60,429 bases of DNA from an uncultured Bacteroidales bacterium. Lineage in GTDB: Bacteria; Bacteroidota; Bacteroidia; Bacteroidales; P3. Below, piece after piece: positions 37,063-46,500 of the stretch. The notes below the pieces were generated by a model, which was given only the letters and a program-made list of their open reading frames with translations, did no database searches and was not told where the DNA came from. The first letter of the stretch is position 1. Each line of letters begins with the position of its first letter. The stretch is taken from the NCBI GenBank assembly GCA_944320465.1, contig CALUHO010000015.1, positions 1-60,429 of the forward strand, written 5' to 3'. The position numbers were made by a program, and so were the translations under genes.

Positions 37063-39254
37063 TAGTTTCCTTCGTTCGACAAAAACTGAATCCGCACCAA
37101 ACGGATCTCGGTTTCATTGTACTCATCTTCTCCCAATTCCTGCAAAGCTTCCTCCACAGAATCATTATCGGCTTCCAGGAAGTAATCATAAATCTCGTCC
37201 CTATGGTCGGCATCCACAACCTCATCTATATAATAGTCCAGATTCAGCCGCGTACCCGAATCCACAATCCGTTCTATCTCTGTCAGCAATTCGTCCATCG
37301 TCAGCCCTTTCGTCAAAGCGATGTCTTCCAGAGACAATTTCCGATCTATGCTCTGAATGATATATACCTTCAAACCCGATTTGTTGACTACCGACTTGAT
37401 TACCAAATCCTGAGGACGTTCTATTTCATTTTCTTCCACATAATTCTTAATCAAGTCCACAAAAGGCTTCCCGTATTTCTGCGCCTTGCCGACCCCTACA
37501 CCGGTGATATGCGTCAATTCATCCAAAGTGACCGGGTACTGGATTGTCATATCCTTCAAAGACACGTCTTGGAAAATAACATACGGAGGCAGATTCTCCT
37601 TATGCGCCATATCCTTCAAAAGATCTTTCAGCATGGCATACAGCACTTTGTCCACAGCCTCCGAGGTGCTGTTGCCCCCCGCCATGTATTCCGAATCATC
37701 CGGATTATAGGTATGATCCTTGATTACCTCTATTTTGAACGGCTTCTTGATAAAGGCTTCCCCAGCAGGAGTAACCTTGATAACCCCATAATCTTCAATA
37801 TCTTTGCTAAGCAAATCCTCAATGATGCATTGGCGGATTACCGCCTTCCAATAACGTTCGTCACGATCCTTGCCCTGCCCGAATTGAGGCAGCAGATTAT
37901 GCTTGTAGTTTTTAATCGACGGAGAGAGTTTGCCCATGCACACAGCCACGATATAGTCCACCTTGAACTGCTGCTTGATATCCAAAATCAATTCAATCAC
38001 AAAAGCCGCATCTTGCGTAGCATCCTCTTTTTGCTTCGGATAAAGACAGTTGTCGCAATTATGGCAATTTTCGCCTTCGTACTTTTCTCCAAAATAATGC
38101 AACAAATGCTTGCGACGGCACATCGAAGTCTCGGCATAGGAAATGGTTTCAGCCATTAACTGCCTAGCCACTTCCTGCTCAGACACCTGCTTGTCTTTGA
38201 GGAATTTCTCCAACTTGACAATATCTTCCTCGCAATAGAATGCAATGCATTTGCCTTCGCCTCCGTCCCTACCGGCCCGGCCGGTTTCCTGATAATAGCC
38301 TTCCAGACTCTTGGGCATATCATAATGAATCACAAAACGCACATCCGGCTTGTCGATACCCATTCCGAAAGCAATCGTAGCCACAATCACATCCACGTCT
38401 TCCATCAGGAAACGATCCTGATTGGTCGCCCTCGTCTGGGCATCCAAACCCGCATGATATGGCAAAGCCCGTATACCGTTCGCGCACAGAACCTCGGCAA
38501 ACTCTTCCACCTTCTTCCGGCTCAGGCAATACACAATGCCCGACTTGCCGCTATTGTCGCGGATGAACTTGACTATATCGCGATCCACGTTCTTGGTCTT
38601 GGGACGCACTTCATAATAAAGGTTCTCCCTGTTGAACGAAGAAATGAAGACCGAAGCATCCAGCATACCGAGATTCTTCTGAATATCCTTCTGGACCTTA
38701 GGCGTAGCCGTAGCCGTCAATGCAATGACTGGAGCATTCCGCCCTATCTGCTCTATGATAGGACGCAAACGACGGTATTCCGGCCTGAAATCATGCCCCC
38801 ATTCCGAAATGCAATGAGCCTCGTCGATAGCATACAAAGAGATAGGTATGGTTTGGAAAAACTCCACATTCTCGTCCTTTGTCAACGTCTCGGGTGCAAC
38901 ATACAACAACTTGGTCTGTCCCGATGCCAAATCTTCCTTTACTTGCCTCATCTCCACACGGGACAAGGAAGAATTGAGGTAATGCGCTATCTTGGCAGCG
39001 CTCCCGACATTGCGCACCGCATCCACCTGGTTCTTCATCAAGGCAATCAAAGGAGAAACAATGATAGCCGTTCCCGGCAATATCAAAGCCGGCAACTGGT
39101 AACACAAAGACTTTCCTCCTCCAGTAGGCATGATCACAAAAGTATCTTTGCCTTCCAGCACATTCTTTATAATAGCTTCCTGGTTCCCCTTGAACTGGCT
39201 AAAACCGAACATACGCAAAAGTTCAGCATGCAAAAACTGGCTGTCATACTTCAT
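37062..39254 (-). CDS. recQ: ATP-dependent DNA helicase RecQ
   Basis: RecQ unwinds DNA 3'-5' in recombination and fork repair. The 730-residue protein has Walker A PTGGGKS (43-49), DEAHC (144-148), and ATIAFGMGIDKPDVRFVIHYD and QETGRAGRDG in the second RecA fold. The zinc-binding cysteines are in CRRKHLLHYFG and CHNCDNC. A winged-helix domain (about 420-510) and an HRDC domain (about 540-610) follow. About 110 further acidic residues follow the HRDC, as in other Bacteroidales RecQ. Its stop codon touches repeat R2. It is divergent from lptB. Confidence 0.95.
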   Translation of the reverse strand: MKYDSQFLHAELLRMFGFSQFKGNQEAIIKNVLEGKDTFVIMPTGGGKSLCYQLPALILPGTAIIVSPLIALMKNQVDAVRNVGSAAKIAHYLNSSLSRVEMRQVKEDLASGQTKLLYVAPETLTKDENVEFFQTIPISLYAIDEAHCISEWGHDFRPEYRRLRPIIEQIGRNAPVIALTATATPKVQKDIQKNLGMLDASVFISSFNRENLYYEVRPKTKNVDRDIVKFIRDNSGKSGIVYCLSRKKVEEFAEVLCANGIRALPYHAGLDAQTRATNQDRFLMEDVDVIVATIAFGMGIDKPDVRFVIHYDMPKSLEGYYQETGRAGRDGGEGKCIAFYCEEDIVKLEKFLKDKQVSEQEVARQLMAETISYAETSMCRRKHLLHYFGEKYEGENCHNCDNCLYPKQKEDATQDAAFVIELILDIKQQFKVDYIVAVCMGKLSPSIKNYKHNLLPQFGQGKDRDERYWKAVIRQCIIEDLLSKDIEDYGVIKVTPAGEAFIKKPFKIEVIKDHTYNPDDSEYMAGGNSTSEAVDKVLYAMLKDLLKDMAHKENLPPYVIFQDVSLKDMTIQYPVTLDELTHITGVGVGKAQKYGKPFVDLIKNYVEENEIERPQDLVIKSVVNKSGLKVYIIQSIDRKLSLEDIALTKGLTMDELLTEIERIVDSGTRLNLDYYIDEVVDADHRDEIYDYFLEADNDSVEEALQELGEDEYNETEIRLVRIQFLSNEGN

Positions 39255-39405
39255 GATGACTCAGGTTAAGAAAATTGTTTATTTTTGTTCTTCCATCCGG
39301 TTCTTGCCCAATGCCGAAAACCCGCCGGCCAAAGGAGATTTCAGGAGCGCGTTCCGGATGGCAGTAAAAAAGAGGGATTACCCTTTTGAAGCTCTCCCTC
39401 GTACC

Positions 39406-39422
39406 CAAAGATAGTACATTTG
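39406..39422. promoter_or_regulatory. Back-to-back -7 boxes between recQ and lptB
   Basis: TATCTTTG on the minus strand (39413-39406) faces recQ and TACATTTG on the plus strand (39415-39422) faces lptB. Both fit TAnnTTTG, but -33 TTTG elements are not evident. A further plus-strand TATTTTTG is at 39280-39287. Confidence 0.35.
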
Positions 39423-39553
39423 TTGGAATTTAAAAAGTCCAAAACGCTTTTGCCTGATATTCTCCAACATAGGAATCTTTGAAAAGGCCGCTGACAAAAG
39501 CATTGAAGGGACGACCTCCAAGGTCTGCCTTAAAAAGGAAATACGCAAAGACC

Positions 39554-40285
39554 ATGATACTACGTACCGAAAACATCGTGAAAGTATACCACCAACGGAC
39601 GGTGGTGGACCATGTGAACATCGAAGTGCAGCAAGGTGAAATCGTAGGTCTTCTGGGACCGAACGGTGCCGGAAAGACCACTTCATTTTATATTATAGTA
39701 GGATTAATCAAAGCCTTGGAAGGCAAAGTCTTCCTGGATGACATGGACATTACCAAGCTGCCCATGTACAAAAGAGCCAAGTTAGGCGTAGGCTATTTGG
39801 CGCAGGAAGCTTCGGTATTCCGCCAAATGAGCGTGGAAAACAATATCGCATCCATTCTGGAATTCACTGAAAAAGACCCGGCCGTCCGCAAGCAACGTCT
39901 GGAAACCCTTCTGGTAGAATTCGGCATCGACCATGTCCGCAAGACCAAGGGGATAAGCCTTTCCGGCGGCGAACGCAGACGAACCGAAATCGCCCGGGCC
40001 TTGGCCGCCAATCCCAAGTTCATCCTTTTGGACGAACCCTTCGCCGGCATCGACCCCTTGGCCATCGAGGACATCAAGAAAATCGTGCTCCAGCTCAAGC
40101 AGAAGAATATCGGCATCCTGATTACCGACCACAACGCCCAGGAAACCTTGTCGATTACCGACCGATCCTATTTATTATACAGCGGCAAAATCCTCAAGTC
40201 CGGCAGCTCGCACGATCTGGCCAACGACCCCGAAGTCCGCGAGAAATACCTGGGTCGCGATTTCGAACTCAAAGAAATCCGATAA
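39554..40285 (+). CDS. lptB: LPS export ABC transporter ATP-binding protein
   Basis: LptB powers extraction of lipopolysaccharide from the inner membrane with LptFG. From the start at 39554 (MILRTENIVKVYH) it has 243 residues; the ATG at 39479 adds a basic stretch not found in the family. Walker A GPNGAGKT is at 35-42, the Q-loop GYLAQEASVFR follows, and then the ABC signature LSGGERRRTEIARALA, Walker B FILLDEPFAGIDP and the switch His in ITDHN. The sequence GERRRTEIARA is the LptB-specific form. It stands apart from lptFG and precedes bcp by 115 bp. Confidence 0.95.
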   Translation: MILRTENIVKVYHQRTVVDHVNIEVQQGEIVGLLGPNGAGKTTSFYIIVGLIKALEGKVFLDDMDITKLPMYKRAKLGVGYLAQEASVFRQMSVENNIASILEFTEKDPAVRKQRLETLLVEFGIDHVRKTKGISLSGGERRRTEIARALAANPKFILLDEPFAGIDPLAIEDIKKIVLQLKQKNIGILITDHNAQETLSITDRSYLLYSGKILKSGSSHDLANDPEVREKYLGRDFELKEIR

Positions 40286-40400
40286 AGGCTCCGGCCACAA
40301 ACAGCATATCGCTGCAGACCGTTCCAAAACGTACATGACACATAAAACAAGGCGTTTCCTATGGCAGATCCGACGGAAACGCCTTTCTAATAACACGACC

Positions 40401-40865
40401 ATGGTAGAAATCGGAAAGAAAGCCCCCGGCTTCAAGGGCAAAGACCAAGACGGCAACGAAATATCCCTGCAAGACTTTGCCGGCAAAAAGCTAGTGCTCT
40501 ACTTTTACCCTAAAGACAACACACCCGGCTGCACGGCTGAAGCCTGCGACCTGCGCGACAATTACCAGCGGCTGCAGCAGGCCGGATACGAGATAGCAGG
40601 CGTAAGCAAAGACAGCGAGACCTCCCACCGCAAGTTCATCGAGAAGCACGCGCTGCCGTTCCGTCTCATTTCCGACCCATCCACCGAAATCCTGCAAGCC
40701 TACGGAGCCTGGGGCGAAAAGAAGATGTACGGGAAAACCACGATGGGTACTATCCGCAAGACCGTTCTCATCAACGAAGAAGGCATCGTAGAGGACATCA
40801 TCGGCAAAGTCAACACGAAAGCCCACGCCGAGCAGATACTCGCCGATAAGGGAAAAACGAAATAG
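40401..40865 (+). CDS. bcp: Thioredoxin-dependent peroxiredoxin (Bcp type)
   Basis: This 154-residue peroxiredoxin reduces hydroperoxides using thioredoxin. Its peroxidatic Cys44 (TPGCTAEACDLRD) and resolving Cys49 are both present, spaced as in Bcp/PrxQ proteins, and so is the later active-site arginine region (TIRKTVLINEEG). The start at 40401 gives the family length; the ATG at 40335 would add 22 basic residues. It is co-directional with lptB. R1 copy E was inserted 6 bp after its stop codon, so the transcript runs straight into the hairpin-forming element. Confidence 0.95.
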   Translation: MVEIGKKAPGFKGKDQDGNEISLQDFAGKKLVLYFYPKDNTPGCTAEACDLRDNYQRLQQAGYEIAGVSKDSETSHRKFIEKHALPFRLISDPSTEILQAYGAWGEKKMYGKTTMGTIRKTVLINEEGIVEDIIGKVNTKAHAEQILADKGKTK

Positions 40866-40871
40866 CATAAA

Positions 40872-41064
40872 CCCAAATCGGTCATTAGACTTTGGGGAGA
40901 TTGCCCGCTTGTGTCATGCAGCATGCTTCTCGCCTAGCCGAAGGCGTAGCGGGCTACGTCGAGGCGTAGCGAGAAACAGGATGCGGACAGAAGCGGGCAA
41001 GATGCCCGAATGCCTCATTTTCCTAATCAGAAACGGACTCGGCGTGTCTAATGACCGATTTGGG
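40872..41064 (+). mobile_element. R1 foldback element, copy E (193 bp) with 5-bp target duplication
   Basis: It has perfect 19-bp terminal inverted repeats, with ATAAA directly on both sides (40867-40871 and 41065-41069). Orientation is opposite to copies A and B, with which the interior is nearly identical. The exact flanking duplication is independent support that R1 moves as a discrete unit. Confidence 0.92.
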
Positions 41065-41133
41065 ATAAAGCACACACTCAAAACTCCGTATTCAGAAATT
41101 TCCTGAGACGGTATGCTTGATGTCTGGATACTG

Positions 41134-41338
41134 AGAAGCTGTTTAAAATTTCTTGCAATCCTGAAAAAATGAATTTTCAGGAACCGGTTTCAGGATTTTG
41201 TTTGCCCATCGGGGGCTATTTCGGGTCTTTTTTGCGTTTTTCACGTCAGATAGCTTAGCTATCCTCCTTTGAAAAACGCAGCAAAATCCCTCGAAATCCC
41301 CTCCCGATGGCCTAAACAAATAAATTTAAACAGCTTCT
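41134..41338 (-). repeat. R2 foldback element, full copy, inverted (205 bp)
   Basis: It is bounded by AGAAGCTGTTTAAA and its inverse and is about 90 percent like the copies at 36857 and 54641 in reverse orientation. The segment 41065-41133 between R1 and R2 holds nothing recognisable. Confidence 0.85.
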
Positions 41339-41492
41339 GAAAGAATGCCCCGCATACCGAAATGAGGGTGTTCCTCCCGATGTACCCGCTGACACCAAAA
41401 ACGACCATCTCCGTTTTTCAATACAATGGGTCGTCAAGACGGCATCGCCTGCCATGCTCTCGTTGAATTTTGATACAGTCCGGCCTGATGTT

Positions 41493-41620
41493 GGTATTCC
41501 TTGAGGCAAGGGCGGTTATTTTCTTAAAGACAGCATTGAAAGCACTACGGGAGCGAAAACCGGGCAGCTCCCCTATATGTTCGTTGGTATAGCGGCCCGA
41601 ATTCTCCCGACGCAGTTTGC
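41493..41620 (-). pseudogene. Fragment of an AraC-type helix-turn-helix
   Basis: In the minus frame, YTNEHIGELPGFRSRSAFNA followed by VFKKITALASRN reads like the second HTH of Bacteroidales AraC regulators, usually an IGxxxGFKSRSAFNAAFKKxTGxTPSEYR pattern. The TGxTPSxYR ending is degraded and there is no DNA for the first HTH or the sensor half; the LuxR-type gene begins at once upstream. I take it as a relict of about 40 codons. Confidence 0.55.
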
Positions 41621-41635
41621 ACAAAAAAAACGGCC

Positions 41636-43381
41636 TCACAAAAACCTCCGCAGGAAATCCTCTATCGAATCCTTGGTTTCCAACCGGAGTTTCTGGCGAA
41701 GCCTGTAACGGGATTTCTTGATGCTGTCCGGCTGCAATGAAAGCATCTGGGCTATCTGCTTGCTTTCCATCCCCAAGCTCAGGTAAGCGCATAAACGCAA
41801 CTCCCCTTCGGTCAAATCCGGACAATGCTGTTTCAATTTCTGAAAGAAAGCCGGGTGCACCTTCTCGAACTGCAAGCGGAACAAGGCCCATTCGTCCTTC
41901 TTTCCAAGATACTGCTTCAAAAGGCCATCGAGCGCAGCAAACGCCCCCTCGTCGACACCGCCCTGCGCAGCTTCCTTTCGCAAAAGATTTTCAACGGACT
42001 GCAATTCGTCCTTATGCTCTGCCAGAATCAACTGGTTGGATGTCAGCTCCCTTTCCCGGGAAGCCAGTTCCATCTCCAAGTACTTCTTCTGCAGGGCTTC
42101 GTTTTCCAAACGGTGACCCAATTCGGCATTCTCTATTTCCTTCAACTTCTTCTTGGCCTTCTCCTCTTGACGGTTCTTCCAAAAGACATAGCACAGGGCA
42201 AGCAGAAAAAGAACCAAGCCGCCCCATATCATCCACGACAATTTCATCTTATAGGCAGCCCTCTCCTGGGAATACAGCAAGTCCATCTCATACCTGGCAA
42301 TGACCGAACGCCATTCGGCCTGATGTATCTTCAACAGGTTATCCTCCTCATCCACCGTATCCTTCAAAGCCGCATACCGAGTCCAGCACCGCAAAGCCTC
42401 TTTGTCTCGCCCCAATGCACCATACACCTCTGCCAGATGACGCAACCGCAACAATTCCAATGCATCCGGAATCCGCACATCGATTTCTCCGGCATGACAG
42501 TACATCCTTAAAGCCGAGTCCGAAGCACCGGCATCCTTGTACCAGTCGCCGAGATAAACCGCTGCATATTTCTCGAAAGCCGATGCCTGATACCGCCGGG
42601 CCAAACCATACGCCCGCGCCGCATACATCGAATCCGGATCGTTCCCTTCCTCGCTCAGCAAAAGCAGCACCCGAATCAAGAAGCCGGCATCCTCCTTGCA
42701 GACCGAATCTTCCAGCAACTGCTTCAACATGGATGCCGAAGTCCCATAATATCCATTCAAATACAACAAATTAGCCACATTCAGCCGATTCTTGGTCTCA
42801 TAAACCGTCTCGCCCAAATCCCGATAAATATCACCGGCCTCCTGCATGTACCCGAAAGCCTTTCCATAATCCCCGATTTCGGTCAGTACCGTTCCTATGT
42901 CTATACAGGCGTGCGCCAGCATGAACGAATCCCGAGCCTGACGATAAAAATCCTCAATCCCTTTCAAGGCAATATACGTATCCGGCAAGGATTCCTTCCG
43001 CAGGGAAGCCTTCAGATGCAACATCCGCATATAATCGTAAGGCCAATGAAGCGAATCGACCAAGACCAAGGCTTCGCTCAGAACCGAATCGCTTGCCATG
43101 CGGTCTCCCCCGATAAGCAGAGTACGGGCTTTCCAATACAGGCTTCGCCACTGCATCACGCGCCCTGCCTCCCCTTTTAGGCAAGCCGACAGGCTATCCA
43201 ACATCTTTATCCATGTCTTTCTCTGCTCCCGGCCCGCATGATGGATAAAACCGTACTCCACTTGGGACGCTATCGAATCAAAAGCGGAAGAAACCGGAGG
43301 CCATTTAAAGTAGTCGGCTGCCCGTACCGGAAATGACAGCAAGAAAAGAATCAGCCATAGGCCGCCCGTTTTCTTCGGCAT
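41636..43381 (-). CDS. TPR-containing, membrane-anchored LuxR-type transcription regulator
   Basis: From the start at 43381 (MPKKTGGLWLILFLLSFPVRA) the protein has 581 residues. A signal peptide leads to a periplasmic region of TPR-like helical repeats (about 30-340), a single membrane span (about 383-402), a long coiled coil (405-470) and a C-terminal HTH (about 520-578; LTEGELRLCAYLSLGMESKQ, then IAQMLSLQPDSIKKSRYRLR). This is the Bacteroidota layout that links a periplasmic sensor to a cytoplasmic DNA-binding end. The upstream 64 codons of open frame are not used by my reading: they lack a signal-peptide context, and a -7 box (TATTTTTG, 43413-43406) lies just before the chosen start. It is divergent from the T9SS protein gene, which is a natural candidate target. 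Confidence 0.85.
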   Translation of the reverse strand: MPKKTGGLWLILFLLSFPVRAADYFKWPPVSSAFDSIASQVEYGFIHHAGREQRKTWIKMLDSLSACLKGEAGRVMQWRSLYWKARTLLIGGDRMASDSVLSEALVLVDSLHWPYDYMRMLHLKASLRKESLPDTYIALKGIEDFYRQARDSFMLAHACIDIGTVLTEIGDYGKAFGYMQEAGDIYRDLGETVYETKNRLNVANLLYLNGYYGTSASMLKQLLEDSVCKEDAGFLIRVLLLLSEEGNDPDSMYAARAYGLARRYQASAFEKYAAVYLGDWYKDAGASDSALRMYCHAGEIDVRIPDALELLRLRHLAEVYGALGRDKEALRCWTRYAALKDTVDEEDNLLKIHQAEWRSVIARYEMDLLYSQERAAYKMKLSWMIWGGLVLFLLALCYVFWKNRQEEKAKKKLKEIENAELGHRLENEALQKKYLEMELASRERELTSNQLILAEHKDELQSVENLLRKEAAQGGVDEGAFAALDGLLKQYLGKKDEWALFRLQFEKVHPAFFQKLKQHCPDLTEGELRLCAYLSLGMESKQIAQMLSLQPDSIKKSRYRLRQKLRLETKDSIEDFLRRFL

Positions 43382-43405
43382 AACAAGCTTGGATTTTAAA
43401 TTGTC

Positions 43406-43497
43406 CAAAAATAAGACATTTTTCCCGCCCCACACCCTTTGTCCACCTTTTGTCCACCCCTTTTCCTCGCTATAAGAAGAGGTTTTGCGTATTTTTG
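43406..43497. promoter_or_regulatory. Divergent promoter region between the LuxR-type gene and the T9SS protein gene
   Basis: TATTTTTG on the minus strand (43413-43406) and TATTTTTG on the plus strand (43490-43497) fit the -7 box and point outward. Between them GTCCACC occurs three times (near 43441, 43451 and 43498), a possible direct-repeat binding site. Confidence 0.45.
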
Positions 43498-43571
43498 TCC
43501 ACCTGCCAGTTGAAAAAAAACAGCCACATGGCAGCGTAAAACTCATCATTGTATCACCAAAAACGTATAAC

Positions 43572-46500
43572 ATGAAAAACCTTCTAAAATTGACCTTCGG
43601 ATTCTTATTCCTCTGCCCAATGCTTCAGGCTCAGGAACAAAGCGTTTACGGATGGTTACGCTACGACACCGAGAACCAGGACGAGTACGGTATCTGCCAG
43701 TTCACCACCGATTTCCCCGAAGACATCACCATCGTCCATGCCTATCCCCAGGATGCCGTGGCTTGCGCCGGAGCCTTCGCCAACGGCACATACTACGTTT
43801 ATTTGTACGAAACCGACGGCTACAATGCCAACCCGCTTTCCTTCAACCGCATCGACTTGGCCACAGGAGAAATGACCCAGATAGCCGATTACAGCGCAAT
43901 GCCCATGCTGTACGCGGACATGACCTACGATTATTCCACCCAGACCATGTATGCCTTAGGCAAGACCGAAGGCACATCCACCCTGCTGACAGTAGACCTA
44001 GAGACCGGCGAATACACCGAAATAGGCCAGATGGAACGCTATTTCCTCACGCTGGCCTGCTCTTACGATGGGCATCTCTATACCGTCGACTACGACGAAG
44101 GGGCGTTTTGGGAAGTTAAAAAAAGCACCGGCTCAACCACTTACATCGGATCCACATGGGAACTGCCCGACGACTATCTCCAATCCATGGAATTCGACCA
44201 CGAAACAGGGCAGCTGTTCTGGGCGGGCAACAGCCGAGGATACGGTTTCTGGGACGAAATCAATGTGGAAACAGGAGAAACCACCCAGCTTGGATCGCTC
44301 GGCAACGATGCCCAAGTAGTAGGACTCTACATACCGTTCCATATCGCATCAACCCAAAGCCCGGATACGGTAAGTTCGTTCCTTGCCGCCGCAGACCCGG
44401 AAGGCGAGCTTCAAGTGGAACTGTCCTGGACCAACCCCACCCAAAACATGGCTGGCGAAAGCCTCACCACACTGTCAGACATCAAGATAACCCGTAACCA
44501 GCAGCTGATATACCAATCTGGAAGCACTCAAGCCGGAGCCAGCCTGAGCTATACCGACAAAGGCATGGAAAACGGATTTTCCACTTACGAAATCATTGCC
44601 GTCAATGAACATGGAGAAAGCCAGGCCGTATCCCGCACCCTCTTTGTCGGACACGACCTGCCCCAAGCCCCGTCCAACATCCAGGCCTCCATCCAAGGCC
44701 AACACATAAACCTCAGCTGGACAGCACCGACCATAGGCATCAACGCAGGTTATGTTGACTGGAGCAGCCTCCAATACGACATCCTCCGCCTGCCCGACAG
44801 TGCTAGCATTGCCCGGAACCTGAGCGAAAACCGATTCACGGACACCAGCATCCATACCATCAACAACTATTCCTACCTCGTCTATGCTAAGACAGCCGAC
44901 GGACTTGGCCAAAGTGCCGCCTCCAATGCCCTGATTGCCGGTCCGGCCATAGAACCGCCTTATTTCTGCAATTTCGGCACGGAAGCTGAATTTGCCTTGT
45001 ATACCGTGGTGGATGCCAACCAGGACGGTTACTCTTGGAGAAGGGAAACCACCTTGGATGCCGCCTACTATTATTACAATGAAGAGGATGAAACCATAGG
45101 CGGAGACGACTGGCTGATTTCCCCACCCATCCACTTCCAAGCCAATACACCCTACCGACTAAGTTTCAAACTCCAGTCTTACGATGAATCCTACCCCGAA
45201 AAAGTGGCTGTCTATCTAGGAACGGACAATACGCCCCAGAGCCAGCAGCTCCTACTTGGGGAATTCACCACCAGCAACGCTTCCGGCGAATTCAGTTCCC
45301 ACCGCATCGCCCTGCCCGACACCTTGCCCGAAGGCGACTATCACATAGGTTTCTATTGCCACTCTGATCCTTATATGTTCATCCTGTATGTCACCGATGT
45401 GCAAGTAGAGGAAATCCAGGAAGGCATCGTGACCGGCATCATCCAAGACGGGAACGGGCCGGTTGCCAACGTCCGGGTGAACGTGGAAGGAACCGATGTG
45501 GAAACCTACAGTGACGAAAACGGGAACTATTCCGTTTCTACCCTGCTCGAAGGCCTTTACACCTTCGTCTTTGAGAAGCAAGGTTATGAACGCAAGACCC
45601 AGGAAATACAAGTGCTTTCTTTGCAAACCACCACGCAAGATATCTCGCTGGAAGCCCTGCCCAGTTTTGCCGTATCGGGCAAGATTGTAAACGCGGAAGG
45701 CCATGCCGTAAGCCATGCCCGCATCTATATGGACGGTTACATGCAAGACACAGCCATCAGCGGACAGGACGGCAGCTTCCTTTTTGAACAAGTCTATGTA
45801 GCGGACAAGTACCAGCTCAGGGTTTACCGCTACGGGCTTCAGGCCGACACACTCCCGTTCTCGGTAGCAGAAGCCGACCTCGTTATCCCCGACATCACTT
45901 TGGCCGACAAGATGCTGCCACCCTACCAAGTGCAAGCCGAACTGCAAGATTCAACCCTGGAAATCAACTGGAAAGAACCTGTCGATACCGAAGTGTTCCG
46001 CTATGATAACGGCGTGCATGGCGGCCGCCTTGGAAATGCCGAAGCCACATCCAACAGCGTATACGGCTCGGTGTACCGGGTGCCTACCACTTTGACAGCC
46101 GTGGAGTGGTTCACCGAAAACTATCTTCTGACACACGCCACGGTCAATGTCTTTGTCTTGGACCTGGATGCCGACGGCGAACCCTCCAGCAAGGTCCTGT
46201 ATCGTCAAGACAATGTTCCGAACCAAGACAATGAGTGGAACCGACTCGAACTTGCCGAACCTCTCGAAGCCCCCAACGGATACATGCTCGCATTGAGCTA
46301 CGAGGGACATGTAGGCCTCGGCCTGGACACGGGAACAATGACGTTCCAGGAGCATGTACACTGCTTTTCGATGGACTTCGAGCAAGGGGATTTCGAATAT
46401 CTGGAAGGGCACCAGATTCGCCGATCTCTGATGATCCGAGGCATCGGACACTTATACGGGGAAGACACCCTGCCTTATGCCGGAACCGAACGCCGTTACC

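Noticed and set aside
40909..41106. Small open frame inside R1 (begins MCHAACFSPSRRRSGLRRG), also open in other copies
   Set aside because: It is kept only because the R1 copies are nearly identical in DNA; it sits within the hairpin arms, has no ribosome-binding context, and the aged copy C does not preserve it.
41342..41492. Possible continuation of the AraC fragment
   Set aside because: The frame stays open to 41418 but the sequence after the HTH is not family-like, so I did not extend the relict.
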